Shown piece by piece: positions 37,299-46,707 of a DNA stretch of 64,000 nucleotides. The stretch spans positions 1-64,000 of the forward strand of contig MKSW01000003.1 of NCBI GenBank assembly GCA_001897425.1. The letters are read 5' to 3'. Positions within the stretch are counted from its first letter, which is position 1; every line of letters begins with the position of its first letter. A program made the position numbers and the translations under genes. The notes under the pieces are model-generated. The model did not search any database. It was not told the origin of the DNA and saw nothing but the letters and a program-made list of their open reading frames with translations. This DNA comes from Actinobacteria bacterium 69-20. Its GTDB lineage: Bacteria > Actinomycetota > Actinomycetes > Mycobacteriales > Nakamurellaceae.

Positions 37299-38264
37299 GT
37301 GGCGAGCAACGTGATGACATCTGGGCCTCCGGCGGGGCAGCCGGACGGTTCCGCCTCCGCCTCGCCGGGGGATGGCGGGGCCTCGCCGGGCGACGGCGCG
37401 GCTGGGGATAGCGCCGCCGATGACGGCGCCGCGGCACTGCCGCCCAAGCACACTCCGCGGGCCGGGCGCGACCTGCCCATGGCCATCGCGGTGGGGGTCG
37501 GGGTCGGCGCCGTCGCGGTCGCGCTGCTGGCCTTGTGGCGGCCGGGATTCGTCGGCCTCATAGCTGTGGTGATGGCGACCGCCGTGTGGGAGATGCGCGG
37601 CACCCTACAGCGCGCTCGAGGCATCGGCGTCGTCTGGGCGCCCCTTGTCGTCGGCGTGGTCGCGACCGTGGTCACCGCCTGGTGGTGGGGGCATGCGGCC
37701 CAGGCCATCGGGATCGCGACGACGGCGCTCGCGATCATGTTCTATCGGCTCGCCGGCGGGGCGACGGGCTATCTGGCGGATGTCACGGCGTCTGTGTTCC
37801 TGGCCGTGTATCTCGGCGGGTTCGGGTCGTTCGCGACGCTGCTCGTTCATCCCGCGGACGGTTTCGGGCGGATGCTGGTGTTCCTGATAGCGGTGGTGTG
37901 CTCCGACACGGGCGGGTACGCGGTCGGTGTGCTCGCCGGCCGGCATCCGATGGCGCCGCGCATCTCGCCGAAGAAGTCCTGGGAGGGGATGGCCGGCTCG
38001 ATCGTCGCCGCGGCGGCCGGCGGCGCGATCGCCATGCCCCTGCTGCTGCACGGCTTCTGGTGGCAGGGCGCCGTGCTCGGCGTGGTGATGGCGCTCGTCG
38101 CCACCGCCGGTGACCTCGCGGAATCGCAGATCAAGCGGGATCTCGGGGTGAAGGATATGGGGTCGCTGGTTCCCGGGCACGGCGGCGTGATGGACCGGTT
38201 GGACTCGCTGCTGCCGTGCGCCGTGATCGCCTGGATCCTGTTCGGGGCGTTCCTCCCGGTATGA
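37299..38264 (+). CDS. cdsA: Phosphatidate cytidylyltransferase
   Basis: 321-residue membrane enzyme forming CDP-diacylglycerol from phosphatidic acid and CTP, the branch point for phosphatidylinositol and cardiolipin. About seven or eight membrane segments. The CDS signature is SQIKRDLGVKDMGSLVPGHGGVMDRLDSL near the C-terminus. The first ~60 residues are Ala/Gly/Asp-rich and cytoplasmic (repeated SPGDGGASPGDGA). GTG start 37299; homology cannot decide between this and a shorter form. Confidence 0.93.
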   Translation: MASNVMTSGPPAGQPDGSASASPGDGGASPGDGAAGDSAADDGAAALPPKHTPRAGRDLPMAIAVGVGVGAVAVALLALWRPGFVGLIAVVMATAVWEMRGTLQRARGIGVVWAPLVVGVVATVVTAWWWGHAAQAIGIATTALAIMFYRLAGGATGYLADVTASVFLAVYLGGFGSFATLLVHPADGFGRMLVFLIAVVCSDTGGYAVGVLAGRHPMAPRISPKKSWEGMAGSIVAAAAGGAIAMPLLLHGFWWQGAVLGVVMALVATAGDLAESQIKRDLGVKDMGSLVPGHGGVMDRLDSLLPCAVIAWILFGAFLPV

Positions 38265-38308
38265 CGGCCGAGCCGCGCTGTCCGCCATGGGCAGTCCGGG
38301 GTCGACAG

Positions 38309-38974
38309 TCAGCCGGCAGGGACCCAGTGGTTGCGGCCGTCAGAACCCAGTTGGCACAGGTAGTTGTTGCCGTCGCTGCCCACGCCCGTCATCGACTGGT
38401 TGAGGCATCCGCCGCCCGCCACGACCGCACGCCATGTCAAGGTGCCGGTCGACTGATCGCGTTGGCAGAACAGGGTGGTACCGTCCGAACTCGACGACTC
38501 GGCCCCCAACGTGCCGCAGGGCGCGGACGCGGCATTGAATCCGGTCTGTGAGTTGCTCCCGGTGACGGTGCTGGTGACCGTGATGGTGGTCGGCGCGCTT
38601 GTCGGTGTGGTGGCAGTGCCGTGCGGAGCGCCGCCGCTGGTGGCGCTGCTGTCGGTGCTGCCACCGTCGGTGACGGGCGACGGGGCCACGCTCGTGACCG
38701 GCACTGTTGATGGTGCTGTCGATGGCACGGTCGACGGCGCGACGGGACCGGTGACGCCGTCCGTGCCGGCCGCGCTCGTCGGCGGCGGCGATGTGGTGTC
38801 CGGCACAGATCCGACCGAGTCGGTGGTGGACAGGCCCGCATCGGACGTGGCGACTCCCGCCGGTGGTGTCTCCGCACGCTGCACCATTCCGGCGTGAATC
38901 ACGACCCCGACGAGGACTCCCAAGGTGACCGACAGCACCGCGGCGCCGATAGCCAGCCCCACGCCTCGTGGCAT
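38309..38974 (-). CDS. Membrane-anchored secreted protein with Ser/Thr-rich linker
   Basis: 221 residues, unrecognised. One N-terminal transmembrane segment (MPRGVGLAIGAAVLSVTLGV to about residue 27) without a clear cleavage site, then ~110 residues of Thr/Ser/Pro/Val-rich linker (repeated TVPSTAPSTVPVTS), then a ~75-residue domain with four Cys: APCGTLGAES, TTLFCQRDQ, GGGCLNQSM and NYLCQLGS. The linker may be O-mannosylated. Convergent with cdsA. Confidence 0.75.
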   Translation of the reverse strand: MPRGVGLAIGAAVLSVTLGVLVGVVIHAGMVQRAETPPAGVATSDAGLSTTDSVGSVPDTTSPPPTSAAGTDGVTGPVAPSTVPSTAPSTVPVTSVAPSPVTDGGSTDSSATSGGAPHGTATTPTSAPTTITVTSTVTGSNSQTGFNAASAPCGTLGAESSSSDGTTLFCQRDQSTGTLTWRAVVAGGGCLNQSMTGVGSDGNNYLCQLGSDGRNHWVPAG

Positions 38975-39060
38975 TCCGAACCTCCACCCCCTGTGTCACC
39001 GTGTGGCCAGCCTAATATTCCCGAGCCCGTTCGTTCGGAGCCCGAGCGCGGCGGCACGAA

Positions 39061-40656
39061 TCAGGAAGCAGCGACCCCGGTGGCGGGGCTCGCGGCGGTG
39101 TCTTCGGCAGTGTCTTCGGGGGTGTTCGTGCCGTCGCCGGCTCCCGCATCGTCGGCGTCACCGCCAGCGGAGCGGCTGCGCGCGGCGGCCTTCCGCTTCC
39201 TCCCCTTGGGGGCCCGGCTGGTTTCCGGCGCTGGGTTCTTCGTGGAGTTCTCCACAGCGTTCGCCGACTCCTCTGGCGCGCCGTCGGACGCGTCGCTCGC
39301 TGCGTCCTCCGTCACGCGGCCCACAGTCTCCTTCACGGTGTCGTCCACGGTGTCGTTCACGGCGTCGTTCGCAGTGTCGCCCACGGCGTCGTTCGCAGTG
39401 TCGTTCCCAGTGTCATCCGCAGTGGTTTCCGCCGTCTCGTCCGCGGTGGTTTCCGCGGTGCCGCCGTCGGAACCGTCATCGGCCGCCGCGGTTTCCGACG
39501 GCTCGGACTCCTGCTCCCATCCCGGATCCGCGGGCGACGCCGGGGGTTGCCAGGGTGTTTGCGTCGCCGTCAGCGCGGCCGCGATGGTCGGCATGGTCGT
39601 CCCGTCCGGGTGCGCGGGGAAGGCCGCGGCATCGGGGCGCCCCGCCTCGATCGGCAGTGGCTCCAACGCCTTTCGCACCGTCGTCATCATGCCCGACACG
39701 TCGGCGAGGCGACCGGTGAGATCCAGGATCTGCTGCTGCACCTCGGAGCGGATCGTCACGAGTCTGCGGACCGCCTCATCGGCCTCCGCCACGCGCTGGT
39801 GCGATTCCGAGGCCGCACGGCGCAGGAGATCCTCGGCATGCGCGTTGGCCGATTCGACGACCTTGCGCGCGTGCGTGTTTGCTTGGTCGATGCGGTGCGC
39901 CGCGTCGGCGCGCGACGTCTGCTCCGCCTCGACGATCGCCCGGTGGGCCTGGCGGCGCCTGGCCTCGATCGCCAGGTCGTAGTCCTCCTCCTGCTTCGCG
40001 CGGTCCGCGGCAGCCGCCGCCGAGAGGTGTTCGGCGCGCTCGCGCGCTTCGGTGAGCGTTGCCTCCGCGTCGGCGTGGGCCTCGGTCACCAGACGCTTTG
40101 CCTGCTCGTACGCCGACGTCCGTGTTCGGTCGATGTCGGCGCGTTGCTCGGCGATCTCCGTCTGCGTCCGAGTGATCTCCGCCTCCAGCTCGGCACGCAT
40201 CGCGGCGACATCGGCCTCGGTGTCCGAGCGCAAGCGGTCGGTATCCGCCGCAGCGGACGCACGGATCCGCTCGGCGTCGGCGTCGGCCTTGGCGCGCGTC
40301 TCCGCGCGGTATCGATCGCTGGCCGCGCGGATCTCCGCGGTTTCCTCTTCGCTGATCTGCAGCATGCGCTGCATCCGCGCCGACAGGGACGACATCGTGA
40401 TCGGTTGCGAGGCCTGTCGATCCAGCTCGGCACGGAGCTCCGCCACGCTCGCGCGCGCCGCGGCCAATTCGTCGTGCGCGTCGGCGAGTTCGGTTGCGAG
40501 GTCCGACATCTGCCGCGCAGCGGCCGCACGATCGCCTTCGGCCGCTTGGAGATCACGCCCCAGACGGTCTATGTACTCCGCTACCTCGTCCGGCGCGTAA
40601 CCCCGACGGACGACACTGAACCGTTCCCGCGCCGCAGCGCTCCCATTGGACGTCAT
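39061..40656 (-). CDS. DivIVA-like coiled-coil protein with tetrapeptide-repeat tail
   Basis: 531 residues (ATG 40656; ATG 40662 adds two). N-terminal DivIVA/Wag31-like lipid-binding motif FSVVRRGYAPDEVAEYIDRL, then a coiled coil of about 260 residues rich in Ala/Glu/Arg, then an acidic tail (about 395-470) of repeated xDT[AV] units, ending in a basic RAPKGRKRKAAARSRS patch. Such proteins recruit cell-pole or cytoskeletal partners in mycelial and mycolic actinobacteria. TACTGT at 40663-40668 on the minus strand could be a -10 for a leaderless start at 40656. Confidence 0.8.
   Translation of the reverse strand: MTSNGSAAARERFSVVRRGYAPDEVAEYIDRLGRDLQAAEGDRAAAARQMSDLATELADAHDELAAARASVAELRAELDRQASQPITMSSLSARMQRMLQISEEETAEIRAASDRYRAETRAKADADAERIRASAAADTDRLRSDTEADVAAMRAELEAEITRTQTEIAEQRADIDRTRTSAYEQAKRLVTEAHADAEATLTEARERAEHLSAAAAADRAKQEEDYDLAIEARRRQAHRAIVEAEQTSRADAAHRIDQANTHARKVVESANAHAEDLLRRAASESHQRVAEADEAVRRLVTIRSEVQQQILDLTGRLADVSGMMTTVRKALEPLPIEAGRPDAAAFPAHPDGTTMPTIAAALTATQTPWQPPASPADPGWEQESEPSETAAADDGSDGGTAETTADETAETTADDTGNDTANDAVGDTANDAVNDTVDDTVKETVGRVTEDAASDASDGAPEESANAVENSTKNPAPETSRAPKGRKRKAAARSRSAGGDADDAGAGDGTNTPEDTAEDTAASPATGVAAS
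39330..39465 (-). repeat. 12-bp tandem repeats coding the acidic tail
   Basis: About ten diverged copies of a unit like GTGTCGTTCGCA on the plus strand encode Asn/Asp-Asp-Thr-Ala/Val units on the minus strand. Typical variable-number repeat; copy number may vary between strains. Confidence 0.8.
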
Positions 40657-40693
40657 GCGCATACAGTAATGGGCGGCACGACAGCCGCCCAGG

Positions 40694-41149
40694 TCACGGC
40701 GCCTGCACGAGTTCGATCAACACCCCGCCGGCGTCCTTCGGGTGCACAAAGTTGATGACGGAGCCTGCCGTGCCCCGTCGCGGCTCGTCATAGAGCAGGC
40801 GCAAACCCTTGGCGCGCAACCGATCCGCCGCGACGCGAACATCCGGGACCCGGACGGCCAGTTGCTGCAGACCGGGGCCACTGCGGTCGAGGAACTTCGC
40901 GATGGTGCTGTCCGGGCCGGCCGGGGCGATCAGTTGGATGCGCGCGGCCGCGCCGCTGCGGTCGAAAACGATCATTGCCTCGTCGATCTGCTGATCGGCG
41001 TTGTGCTCCCGATGCTCGATGACGCCCGCGAGGACGCCGGTGTAGAAGGCGATCGCGGCATCGAGATCCGGCACGGCGATGCCCACGTGGTCGACGGTGA
41101 GCACGTCGATGCCATCGAGCGTGGTGCCGGTGGCAGTCTCTTCTCCCAT
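40694..41149 (-). CDS. mce: Methylmalonyl-CoA epimerase
   Basis: 151-residue vicinal-oxygen-chelate enzyme that interconverts (2R)- and (2S)-methylmalonyl-CoA. Metal ligands appear in [16 protein letters not shown] (His), [11 protein letters not shown] (Gln region) and [10 protein letters not shown] (Glu). ATG 41149 is chosen since the homologous barrel begins a few residues later. It is divergent from the thiolase gene, sharing a 42-bp promoter gap, and lies 37 bp ahead of the DivIVA-like gene's opposite end. Confidence 0.88.
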   Translation of the reverse strand: MGEETATGTTLDGIDVLTVDHVGIAVPDLDAAIAFYTGVLAGVIEHREHNADQQIDEAMIVFDRSGAAARIQLIAPAGPDSTIAKFLDRSGPGLQQLAVRVPDVRVAADRLRAKGLRLLYDEPRRGTAGSVINFVHPKDAGGVLIELVQAP

Positions 41150-41191
41150 GCGCTCACCGTATCGGCAACATCCTGCGCTAGCGTTTGGGCC

Positions 41192-42379
41192 ATGGGAAGC
41201 ACAGTGATTCTGGCCGGGGCACGCACGCCGATCGGGCGGCTGTCCGGCGAACTGGGGGCCGTCAGCGCGACAGATCTCGGCGGCGTCGCCATTCGCGGGG
41301 CGCTCCGGCGGGCCGCCGTCGACCCGAGCGAGGTCGACTACGTGATCATGGGGCAGGTGCTGCAGGCCGGCTGCGGCCAGATCACCGCCCGGCAGGCCGC
41401 GGTCGCCGGTGGCATCAGCATGTCGGTTCCGGCGCTGACGATCAACAAGGTCTGCCTGTCCGGCCTGGACGCGATCGCGCTGGCCGACCAGTTGATCCGC
41501 GCCGGAGAGTTCACGACGGTCGTCGCCGGCGGCATGGAATCGATGACCCAGGCACCGCACCTGCTACCGCACTCTCGCTCCGGCTTCAAATACGGCAATG
41601 TGACGATGCTCGACCACATGGCGTACGACGGCCTCTGGGACGCTTTCACCGACGTCGCCATGGGCGAATTGACCGAGGACCACAACCGGGAGCCGCACCT
41701 TTCTCGCGCCGAGCAGGATGCTTTCTCGGCACGCTCCCATCAGCGCGCGGCCGCCGCCGCGGCCGGGGGCATCTTCGCGGAGGAGATCGAACCCGTCGAG
41801 GTGCCGGGCCGCGGGTCGAGTGTGACGGTGTCGGCCGACGAAGGCATCCGACCGGACACCACGGTGGAGACGCTGGCCAGGCTGTGGCCCGCGTTCCGGC
41901 CGGACGGCACGATCACGGCGGGGTCCGCCTCGCAAATCTCCGACGGGGCGTGCGCCGTCGTCGTGATGGACAAGGCGGAAGCCGAGCGACGCGGGCTGGC
42001 CTACCTGGCCGAGATCGGTGCCCACGGTGTGGTGGCCGGACCGGACTCGTCGCTGCAGCTGCAACCGGCGAACGCGATCCGGGCCGCGTGCAAGAAGGCC
42101 GGGTTGAGCCCGACCGATCTCGACCTCTATGAGATCAACGAGGCGTTCGCGGCTGTCGGGATCACGTCGGCCCGCGACCTCGGCATCAGCGAAGACATCC
42201 TCAACGTGAACGGCGGGGCCATTGCGCTCGGGCACCCGATCGGCATGTCCGGGGCGCGCATGGTGCTGCACCTCGCGCTGGAACTTCGTCGCCGCGGCGG
42301 CGGCACCGGCGTCGCCGCACTGTGCGGCGGCGGCGGGCAGGGAGACGCGTTGATCGTGACCGTGCCGTCCGCCTCCTGA
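41192..42379 (+). CDS. Acetyl-CoA C-acetyltransferase (thiolase)
   Basis: 395 residues. Thiolase fold with nucleophilic Cys in [12 protein letters not shown], His in [11 protein letters not shown] and second Cys in [19 protein letters not shown] motif is [11 protein letters not shown]. Length and the GGMESMT segment fit biosynthetic-type thiolases that condense or cleave short acyl-CoAs. meaB follows with a five-base gap, so both may be one unit. Confidence 0.93.
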   Translation: MGSTVILAGARTPIGRLSGELGAVSATDLGGVAIRGALRRAAVDPSEVDYVIMGQVLQAGCGQITARQAAVAGGISMSVPALTINKVCLSGLDAIALADQLIRAGEFTTVVAGGMESMTQAPHLLPHSRSGFKYGNVTMLDHMAYDGLWDAFTDVAMGELTEDHNREPHLSRAEQDAFSARSHQRAAAAAAGGIFAEEIEPVEVPGRGSSVTVSADEGIRPDTTVETLARLWPAFRPDGTITAGSASQISDGACAVVVMDKAEAERRGLAYLAEIGAHGVVAGPDSSLQLQPANAIRAACKKAGLSPTDLDLYEINEAFAAVGITSARDLGISEDILNVNGGAIALGHPIGMSGARMVLHLALELRRRGGGTGVAALCGGGGQGDALIVTVPSAS

Positions 42380-42384
42380 TCGCG

Positions 42385-43374
42385 GTGTCCGACGCCGCCG
42401 CTGAAAGGATCGCTGCGGCCGACGGCGGCTCCGTCCGGGCCGTGGCACGGCTGCTGACGATCGTGGAGAACGGCGGTCCGGATGCCGCGCTCGTCGCGCG
42501 GGCGCTCACCGGACGGCCGCGCAACGCCCACATCATCGGCATCACCGGCGCGCCCGGCGCCGGCAAGTCGACCCTGACCGGCGCTCTGCTGCGCCACCTG
42601 CGAACGAGCGACGACGGGCGGCCCGCCCGCACCGTGGCCGTGCTCGCCGTCGACCCGTCCAGCCCGCTGACCGGCGGTGCACTGCTCGGCGATCGCGTCC
42701 GCATGGCCGACCACGCGACCGACAAAGGCGTCTTCATCCGGTCGCTGTCGTCCCGCGGGAACCTGGGCGGGCTGTCCGCCGGAACGCCGGCCGCCGTCGA
42801 CCTGATGTCGGCGCTCGGATATGACGTCGTGATCATCGAGACGGTCGGCGTGGGGCAGAGCGAGGTCGACGTGATGAACCAGGCGGACACTGTCGCGGTC
42901 GTACTCGCGCCCGGCATGGGCGACGCCGTTCAGGCGGCCAAGGCCGGGATCATGGAGATCGCGGACATCCTCGTCGTGAACAAGGCCGATCATGAGGGCG
43001 CGCGGACCACCGCTCGTGAACTCCGGTCCGTGGTTGCCCTCGGGCGGGGGTCCGCCACCGGGGCCGTGCAGCGTGAGCCCGGCTGGGAGATCCCCGTCCT
43101 GTCGACGATCGCCGAGCGCGGCACCGGGGTCCCGGAACTCGCCGACGCGTTCGCTCGGCACCGCTCCTATCTGCGATCGTCCGGTGAGCTGGTGGACCGG
43201 CAGATGTGCCGCGCCGGCGCCGCGGTGCGATCGGTCGTCATGGAACGGCTCCGCGGAGCCCTGGCCGAACCAGCGGGGCGGACCGAACTGGAACGGGCCG
43301 CGAACAGCGTCATACACGGTGACCTCGATGCCCACCGCGCGGCCGACGCCGTCCTGGACTGGCTCCGTCGCTAG
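42385..43374 (+). CDS. meaB: MeaB/ArgK-type G3E GTPase (mutase chaperone)
   Basis: 329 residues, GTG 42385. P-loop GITGAPGAGKSTLTGAL, switch regions DPSSPLTGGALLGDRVRM and GVGQSEVDVMNQADT, NKAD base motif in LVVNKADHEGAR. These GTPases gate cobalamin loading and protect acyl-CoA mutases from inactivation. The 3' end contains a full hairpin-motif element. Its TAG stop (43372-43374) overlaps the marR stop on the other strand (43371-43373): a four-base convergent overlap at CTAG. Confidence 0.93.
   Translation: MSDAAAERIAAADGGSVRAVARLLTIVENGGPDAALVARALTGRPRNAHIIGITGAPGAGKSTLTGALLRHLRTSDDGRPARTVAVLAVDPSSPLTGGALLGDRVRMADHATDKGVFIRSLSSRGNLGGLSAGTPAAVDLMSALGYDVVIIETVGVGQSEVDVMNQADTVAVVLAPGMGDAVQAAKAGIMEIADILVVNKADHEGARTTARELRSVVALGRGSATGAVQREPGWEIPVLSTIAERGTGVPELADAFARHRSYLRSSGELVDRQMCRAGAAVRSVVMERLRGALAEPAGRTELERAANSVIHGDLDAHRAADAVLDWLRR
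43278..43315 (+). repeat. Hairpin plus GAACAGCGTCATAC element in the 3' end of meaB
   Basis: GCGGACC (43278-43284), ten-base loop, GGGCCGC (43295-43301; one mismatched pair), then GAACAGCGTCATAC (43302-43315) without a gap. Read as Ala-Asn-Ser-Val-Ile-His in meaB. Confidence 0.75.
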
Positions 43375-43883
43375 TCGAAATCGCCGGCGGCGCGGCGCAC
43401 GTTCGTGAGTAGCGCGCCCAGCGCGTCGGCGTCCGCCTCGGACAGGCCGACCAGGCCGAAATCGGCGTTCATGACGGCGTCCGTAGCCGGGCCGAGCCGA
43501 CCCTTGCCTGCCTCGGTGATCTCCACCAGCGTGGTGCGGCGATCCGAGGGATGCCGCAGCCGGCGTACCAGCCCGTCGGCCTCCAACCGGTCGACGATGT
43601 TGGTGATCGAGGTCGGGTGCAACTGCAGGCGCTCGCCCATCATGCGCATCGGCAGCGAGCCGCGTTGCGAGAACGAGAGCAGCACGAGCGCCTCGTAGCG
43701 GGCGAAGGTCAGGCCGTGCGGGCGGAGCGCTTCGTCCACCGACGCCTGCAGGATCTGCTGGACACGCATGATGTTCGTCACCGCGCTCATCGCCCAGTTG
43801 GGGCCGATCCGCTGCCGCCACGTCTCGGCGGCCTTGGCGATCGGGTCGAACGGGAGCCGCCACGTGGTGACGTTCATGGTCAT
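43371..43883 (-). CDS. MarR-family regulator
   Basis: 170 residues. Winged helix in the middle: LTFARYEALVLLSFSQRG, MRMMGERLQLHPTSITNIVDRLEADGLVRRLRHPSDRRTTLVEIT. The N-terminal ~50 residues before it resemble MarR proteins that sense acyl-CoA or aromatic compounds, but no ligand can be assigned. Divergent from the mutase gene, with repeats in the shared 175-bp gap, so it likely controls the mutase and itself. Alternative starts ATG 43883 and 43877. Confidence 0.85.
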   Translation of the reverse strand: MTMNVTTWRLPFDPIAKAAETWRQRIGPNWAMSAVTNIMRVQQILQASVDEALRPHGLTFARYEALVLLSFSQRGSLPMRMMGERLQLHPTSITNIVDRLEADGLVRRLRHPSDRRTTLVEITEAGKGRLGPATDAVMNADFGLVGLSEADADALGALLTNVRRAAGDFD

Positions 43884-43911
43884 TGCTCGACGGTAGCAAG
43901 GGTGCCGGACC

Positions 43912-43958
43912 GCGAAAGTAGTGGGAGGTGCGCGGCTCGGCGAAGTAATGGGAGGTCC
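43912..43958. promoter_or_regulatory. Direct repeats in the marR-mutase divergent promoter
   Basis: Two near-identical words, GCGAAAGTAGTGGGAGGT at 43912-43929 and GCGAAGTAATGGGAGGT at 43940-43956, are 28 bp apart. Just beyond, 43963-43983 is unusually AT-rich (ATATCATAATAAT) and may hold the -10 or MarR site. Confidence 0.5.
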
Positions 43959-44058
43959 AATAGTCGGATATCATAATAATCACGCTGATCACGTTCGATG
44001 GTCACGATGCGGCGCGCGCCGGCGATCCCGGCTCCCGTGCCCGAGGAGGCGGACTGCC

Positions 44059-45840
44059 ATGACGATCGACACCTCGCACGCGGAGCCGGGCGCAGAGCCC
44101 AGCGCGAACCCGGTGGCCGACCGCGCCACCGATGCCGACACGATCGAGGCGGGGCGTCGCCGCTGGCAACAGCGATACGACGCCGACGAGGCCGCGGGGC
44201 GGGTGCGCGACGCGGACTTCACCACGTTGTCCGGTCTGGAGGTGGACCCGGTCTACGGCCCGCCGCCCGGTGACGCCGTGACCGGATTCGACCGAATCGG
44301 CTGGCCGGGGGAGTACCCGTTCACCCGCGGACTGCACGCCACCGGATATCGCGGGAAGCCGTGGACCATCCGGCAGTTCGCCGGCTTCGGCAACGCGGTG
44401 GACACGAACAAGCGGTACAAGATGATCCTCGCCGAGGGCGGCAACGGGCTGTCCGTGGCGTTCGACATGCCGACGCTGATGGGACGCGACTCGGACGATG
44501 CGCGCTCGCTCGGCGAGGTCGGGCACTGCGGGGTGGCCATCGACTCGGCGGCCGATATGGAGGTGCTGTTCGACGGCATCGATCTGGCCGGCGTCACGAC
44601 GTCCATGACGATCTCCGGCCCGGCGGTCCCGGTGTTCTGCATGTACCTGGTGGCGGCCGAGCGGCAGGGGGCCACCATCGACCACCTCAACGGGACGCTG
44701 CAGACGGACATCTTCAAGGAGTACATCGCCCAGAAGGAGTGGCTGTTCGCGCCGGAACCGCACCTTCGCCTGATCGGTGACCTGATGGAGTACTGCACGG
44801 CGAATATCCCGGCATACAAACCGTTGTCGGTGTCCGGGTACCACATCCGCGAGGCCGGATCCACCGCCGCGCAGGAGCTCGCGTACACGCTCGCCGACGG
44901 CTTCGGCTACGTGGAGCTGGGCCTCTCGCGGGGGATGGACGTGAATGCGTTCGCGCCCGGGTTGTCGTTCTTCTTCGATTCGCACATCGACTTCTTCGAG
45001 GAGATCGCGAAGTTCCGTGCGGCGCGGCGCATCTGGGCCCGCTGGATGCGAGATGTCTACGGGGCCACCAGCCCTCGTGCGCAGTGGCTGAAGTTTCACA
45101 CCCAGACGGCCGGCGTGTCGCTCACCGCGCAGCAGCCCGAGAACAACATCGTGCGCACGGCTCTGGAGGCGTTGGCGGCGGTGCTGGGCGGCACCAACTC
45201 GCTGCACACCAACGCGCTCGACGAGGTGCTGGCGCTGCCGACGGACAAGAGTGCCCAGATCGCCCTGCGCACCCAGCAGGTGATCATGGAGGAGACCGGC
45301 GTCGTCAACGTGGCCGATCCGCTCGGTGGCAGTTGGTATGTCGAAGCGCTGACCGATCGCATGGAGGCCGAGGCCGAGAAGATCTTCGACCGGATCAAGG
45401 CCTTCGCGCGCGAGGCGCATCCGTCCGGCGACCACCCGATCGGCGAGATGACGTCGGGCATCCTGCGCGGGATCGAGAACGGGTATTTCACCGGGGAGAG
45501 CGCGGACGCGGCGTTCGCCTACGCGGTCGCCCTCGACCGGGGCACGAAGAAGATGGTCGGTGTGAACACGCTGACCGGCGGCGTCGGCGACGACCTGGCC
45601 ATCCTGCGCATTTCGGACGAGGTGGAGAAGGAGCAGAACGCGGAGCTGGCGAAGCGGCGTTCCGGACGCGATAACGCCCAGGTGGCAAGGCTTCTCGCGG
45701 AGATGACGAGCGTTGCGCAGGGCAGCGGGAACCTCGTGCCGCCGATGTTGGAGGCCGTCCGGGCCGAGGCCACGCTCGGCGAGATCTGCGGTGCGCTGCG
45801 CGAGGTGTGGGGCAGCTACACGGAGCCTGCCCGCATCTGA
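44059..45840 (+). CDS. Acyl-CoA mutase large subunit (no B12 domain)
   Basis: 593-residue TIM-barrel mutase of the methylmalonyl-CoA mutase family. It has the acyl-CoA-binding barrel ([41 protein letters not shown]-type [33 protein letters not shown]) but ends before any cobalamin DxHxxG domain, as in two-subunit mutases. Where methylmalonyl-CoA mutases have the carboxylate-binding Arg, the sequence reads AQKEW (Gln), as in isobutyryl- and 2-hydroxyisobutyryl-CoA mutases; near the other specificity site it reads RGLHATGY. A non-carboxylated substrate is likely (by-eye alignment). GAGGAGG is nine bases before ATG 44059. No small subunit is adjacent. Confidence 0.88.
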   Translation: MTIDTSHAEPGAEPSANPVADRATDADTIEAGRRRWQQRYDADEAAGRVRDADFTTLSGLEVDPVYGPPPGDAVTGFDRIGWPGEYPFTRGLHATGYRGKPWTIRQFAGFGNAVDTNKRYKMILAEGGNGLSVAFDMPTLMGRDSDDARSLGEVGHCGVAIDSAADMEVLFDGIDLAGVTTSMTISGPAVPVFCMYLVAAERQGATIDHLNGTLQTDIFKEYIAQKEWLFAPEPHLRLIGDLMEYCTANIPAYKPLSVSGYHIREAGSTAAQELAYTLADGFGYVELGLSRGMDVNAFAPGLSFFFDSHIDFFEEIAKFRAARRIWARWMRDVYGATSPRAQWLKFHTQTAGVSLTAQQPENNIVRTALEALAAVLGGTNSLHTNALDEVLALPTDKSAQIALRTQQVIMEETGVVNVADPLGGSWYVEALTDRMEAEAEKIFDRIKAFAREAHPSGDHPIGEMTSGILRGIENGYFTGESADAAFAYAVALDRGTKKMVGVNTLTGGVGDDLAILRISDEVEKEQNAELAKRRSGRDNAQVARLLAEMTSVAQGSGNLVPPMLEAVRAEATLGEICGALREVWGSYTEPARI

Positions 45841-45939
45841 CGCGACGGTTGTCCACAGGGCGATCGCCGGCGCCGCGACTGTCGGCGCCCCGTTCTACGC
45901 TTGCCGGACACGACGCGGCGATCGATACCGGAGGCGACC

Positions 45940-46707
45940 ATGACGGAGTCCGCAACTCAGGCACCATCCCCCGAGCATTCCCGCGCGGGCGGCGCATCGC
46001 CGTGGCACCTCGGCATACTGGTCGGCTTCGACCTGGAGACCACGGGTACCGACCCGATGACGGCGCGTACGGTGACTGCGGCGGTCGTGTACGTACGGTC
46101 CGACGGCACCGTCGATCCGCGGTCGCAGCGGTGGCTCGTCGATCCCGGTGTGCCGATACCGGATCAGGCGACCGCGGTGCACGGCATCACGACCGAACAC
46201 GCGCGGGCGCACGGTGTCCCAGTGGACGTGGCGGTCGGCGAGATCGCATCCGCGCTGCAGCGCGCCTGGCAGGCAGGCCTGCCGATCGTGGTGTTCAACG
46301 CCGCGTACGACCTGACGCTGCTCGAAGCATCCCTCGCGCGGCACGGTTTGCCGGGCCTGGCGAGTCGGGACGGATGGGCGAGCGCGGCCATCATCGACCC
46401 GTTGGTCATCGACCGTGCCGTGGACCGGTATCGCCGCGGCAAGCGCACCCTCCAGGTTGCGGCCGAGCACTACCGCGTCGCGGCGACCGACGCGCATTCC
46501 GCCGACGGCGACGCCATCGCCGCCTGCCTGGTGGCACGCTCCATCGCGAGCGCCTACCCGGAGGTGGGCAACGCGCCGGTCGACGCGCTGCATCGGCAAC
46601 AGGCCGAGTGGTCGCGTGTGTGGGCGACGCATTTCCAGGCGTATGTGCGGTCGCGCGGCGATGCCTCGGCCGTGATCGACGGAACGTGGCCCCTGCGGTT
46701 GAAGTGA
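45940..46707 (+). CDS. DnaQ-like 3'-5' exonuclease
   Basis: 255 residues. DEDDh exonuclease: ExoI VGFDLETTGTDP (Asp, Glu), ExoII VVFNAAYDLTLLE (Asp), ExoIII ATDAHSADGDAIAA (His...Asp). Usually annotated as polymerase III epsilon-like. In actinobacteria such free-standing proteins are repair or RNA/DNA-trimming enzymes. A 3' extension of ~55 residues follows the core. ATG 45940 is preceded by GGAGG; the stop lies in a tandem repeat. Confidence 0.9.
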   Translation: MTESATQAPSPEHSRAGGASPWHLGILVGFDLETTGTDPMTARTVTAAVVYVRSDGTVDPRSQRWLVDPGVPIPDQATAVHGITTEHARAHGVPVDVAVGEIASALQRAWQAGLPIVVFNAAYDLTLLEASLARHGLPGLASRDGWASAAIIDPLVIDRAVDRYRRGKRTLQVAAEHYRVAATDAHSADGDAIAACLVARSIASAYPEVGNAPVDALHRQQAEWSRVWATHFQAYVRSRGDASAVIDGTWPLRLK

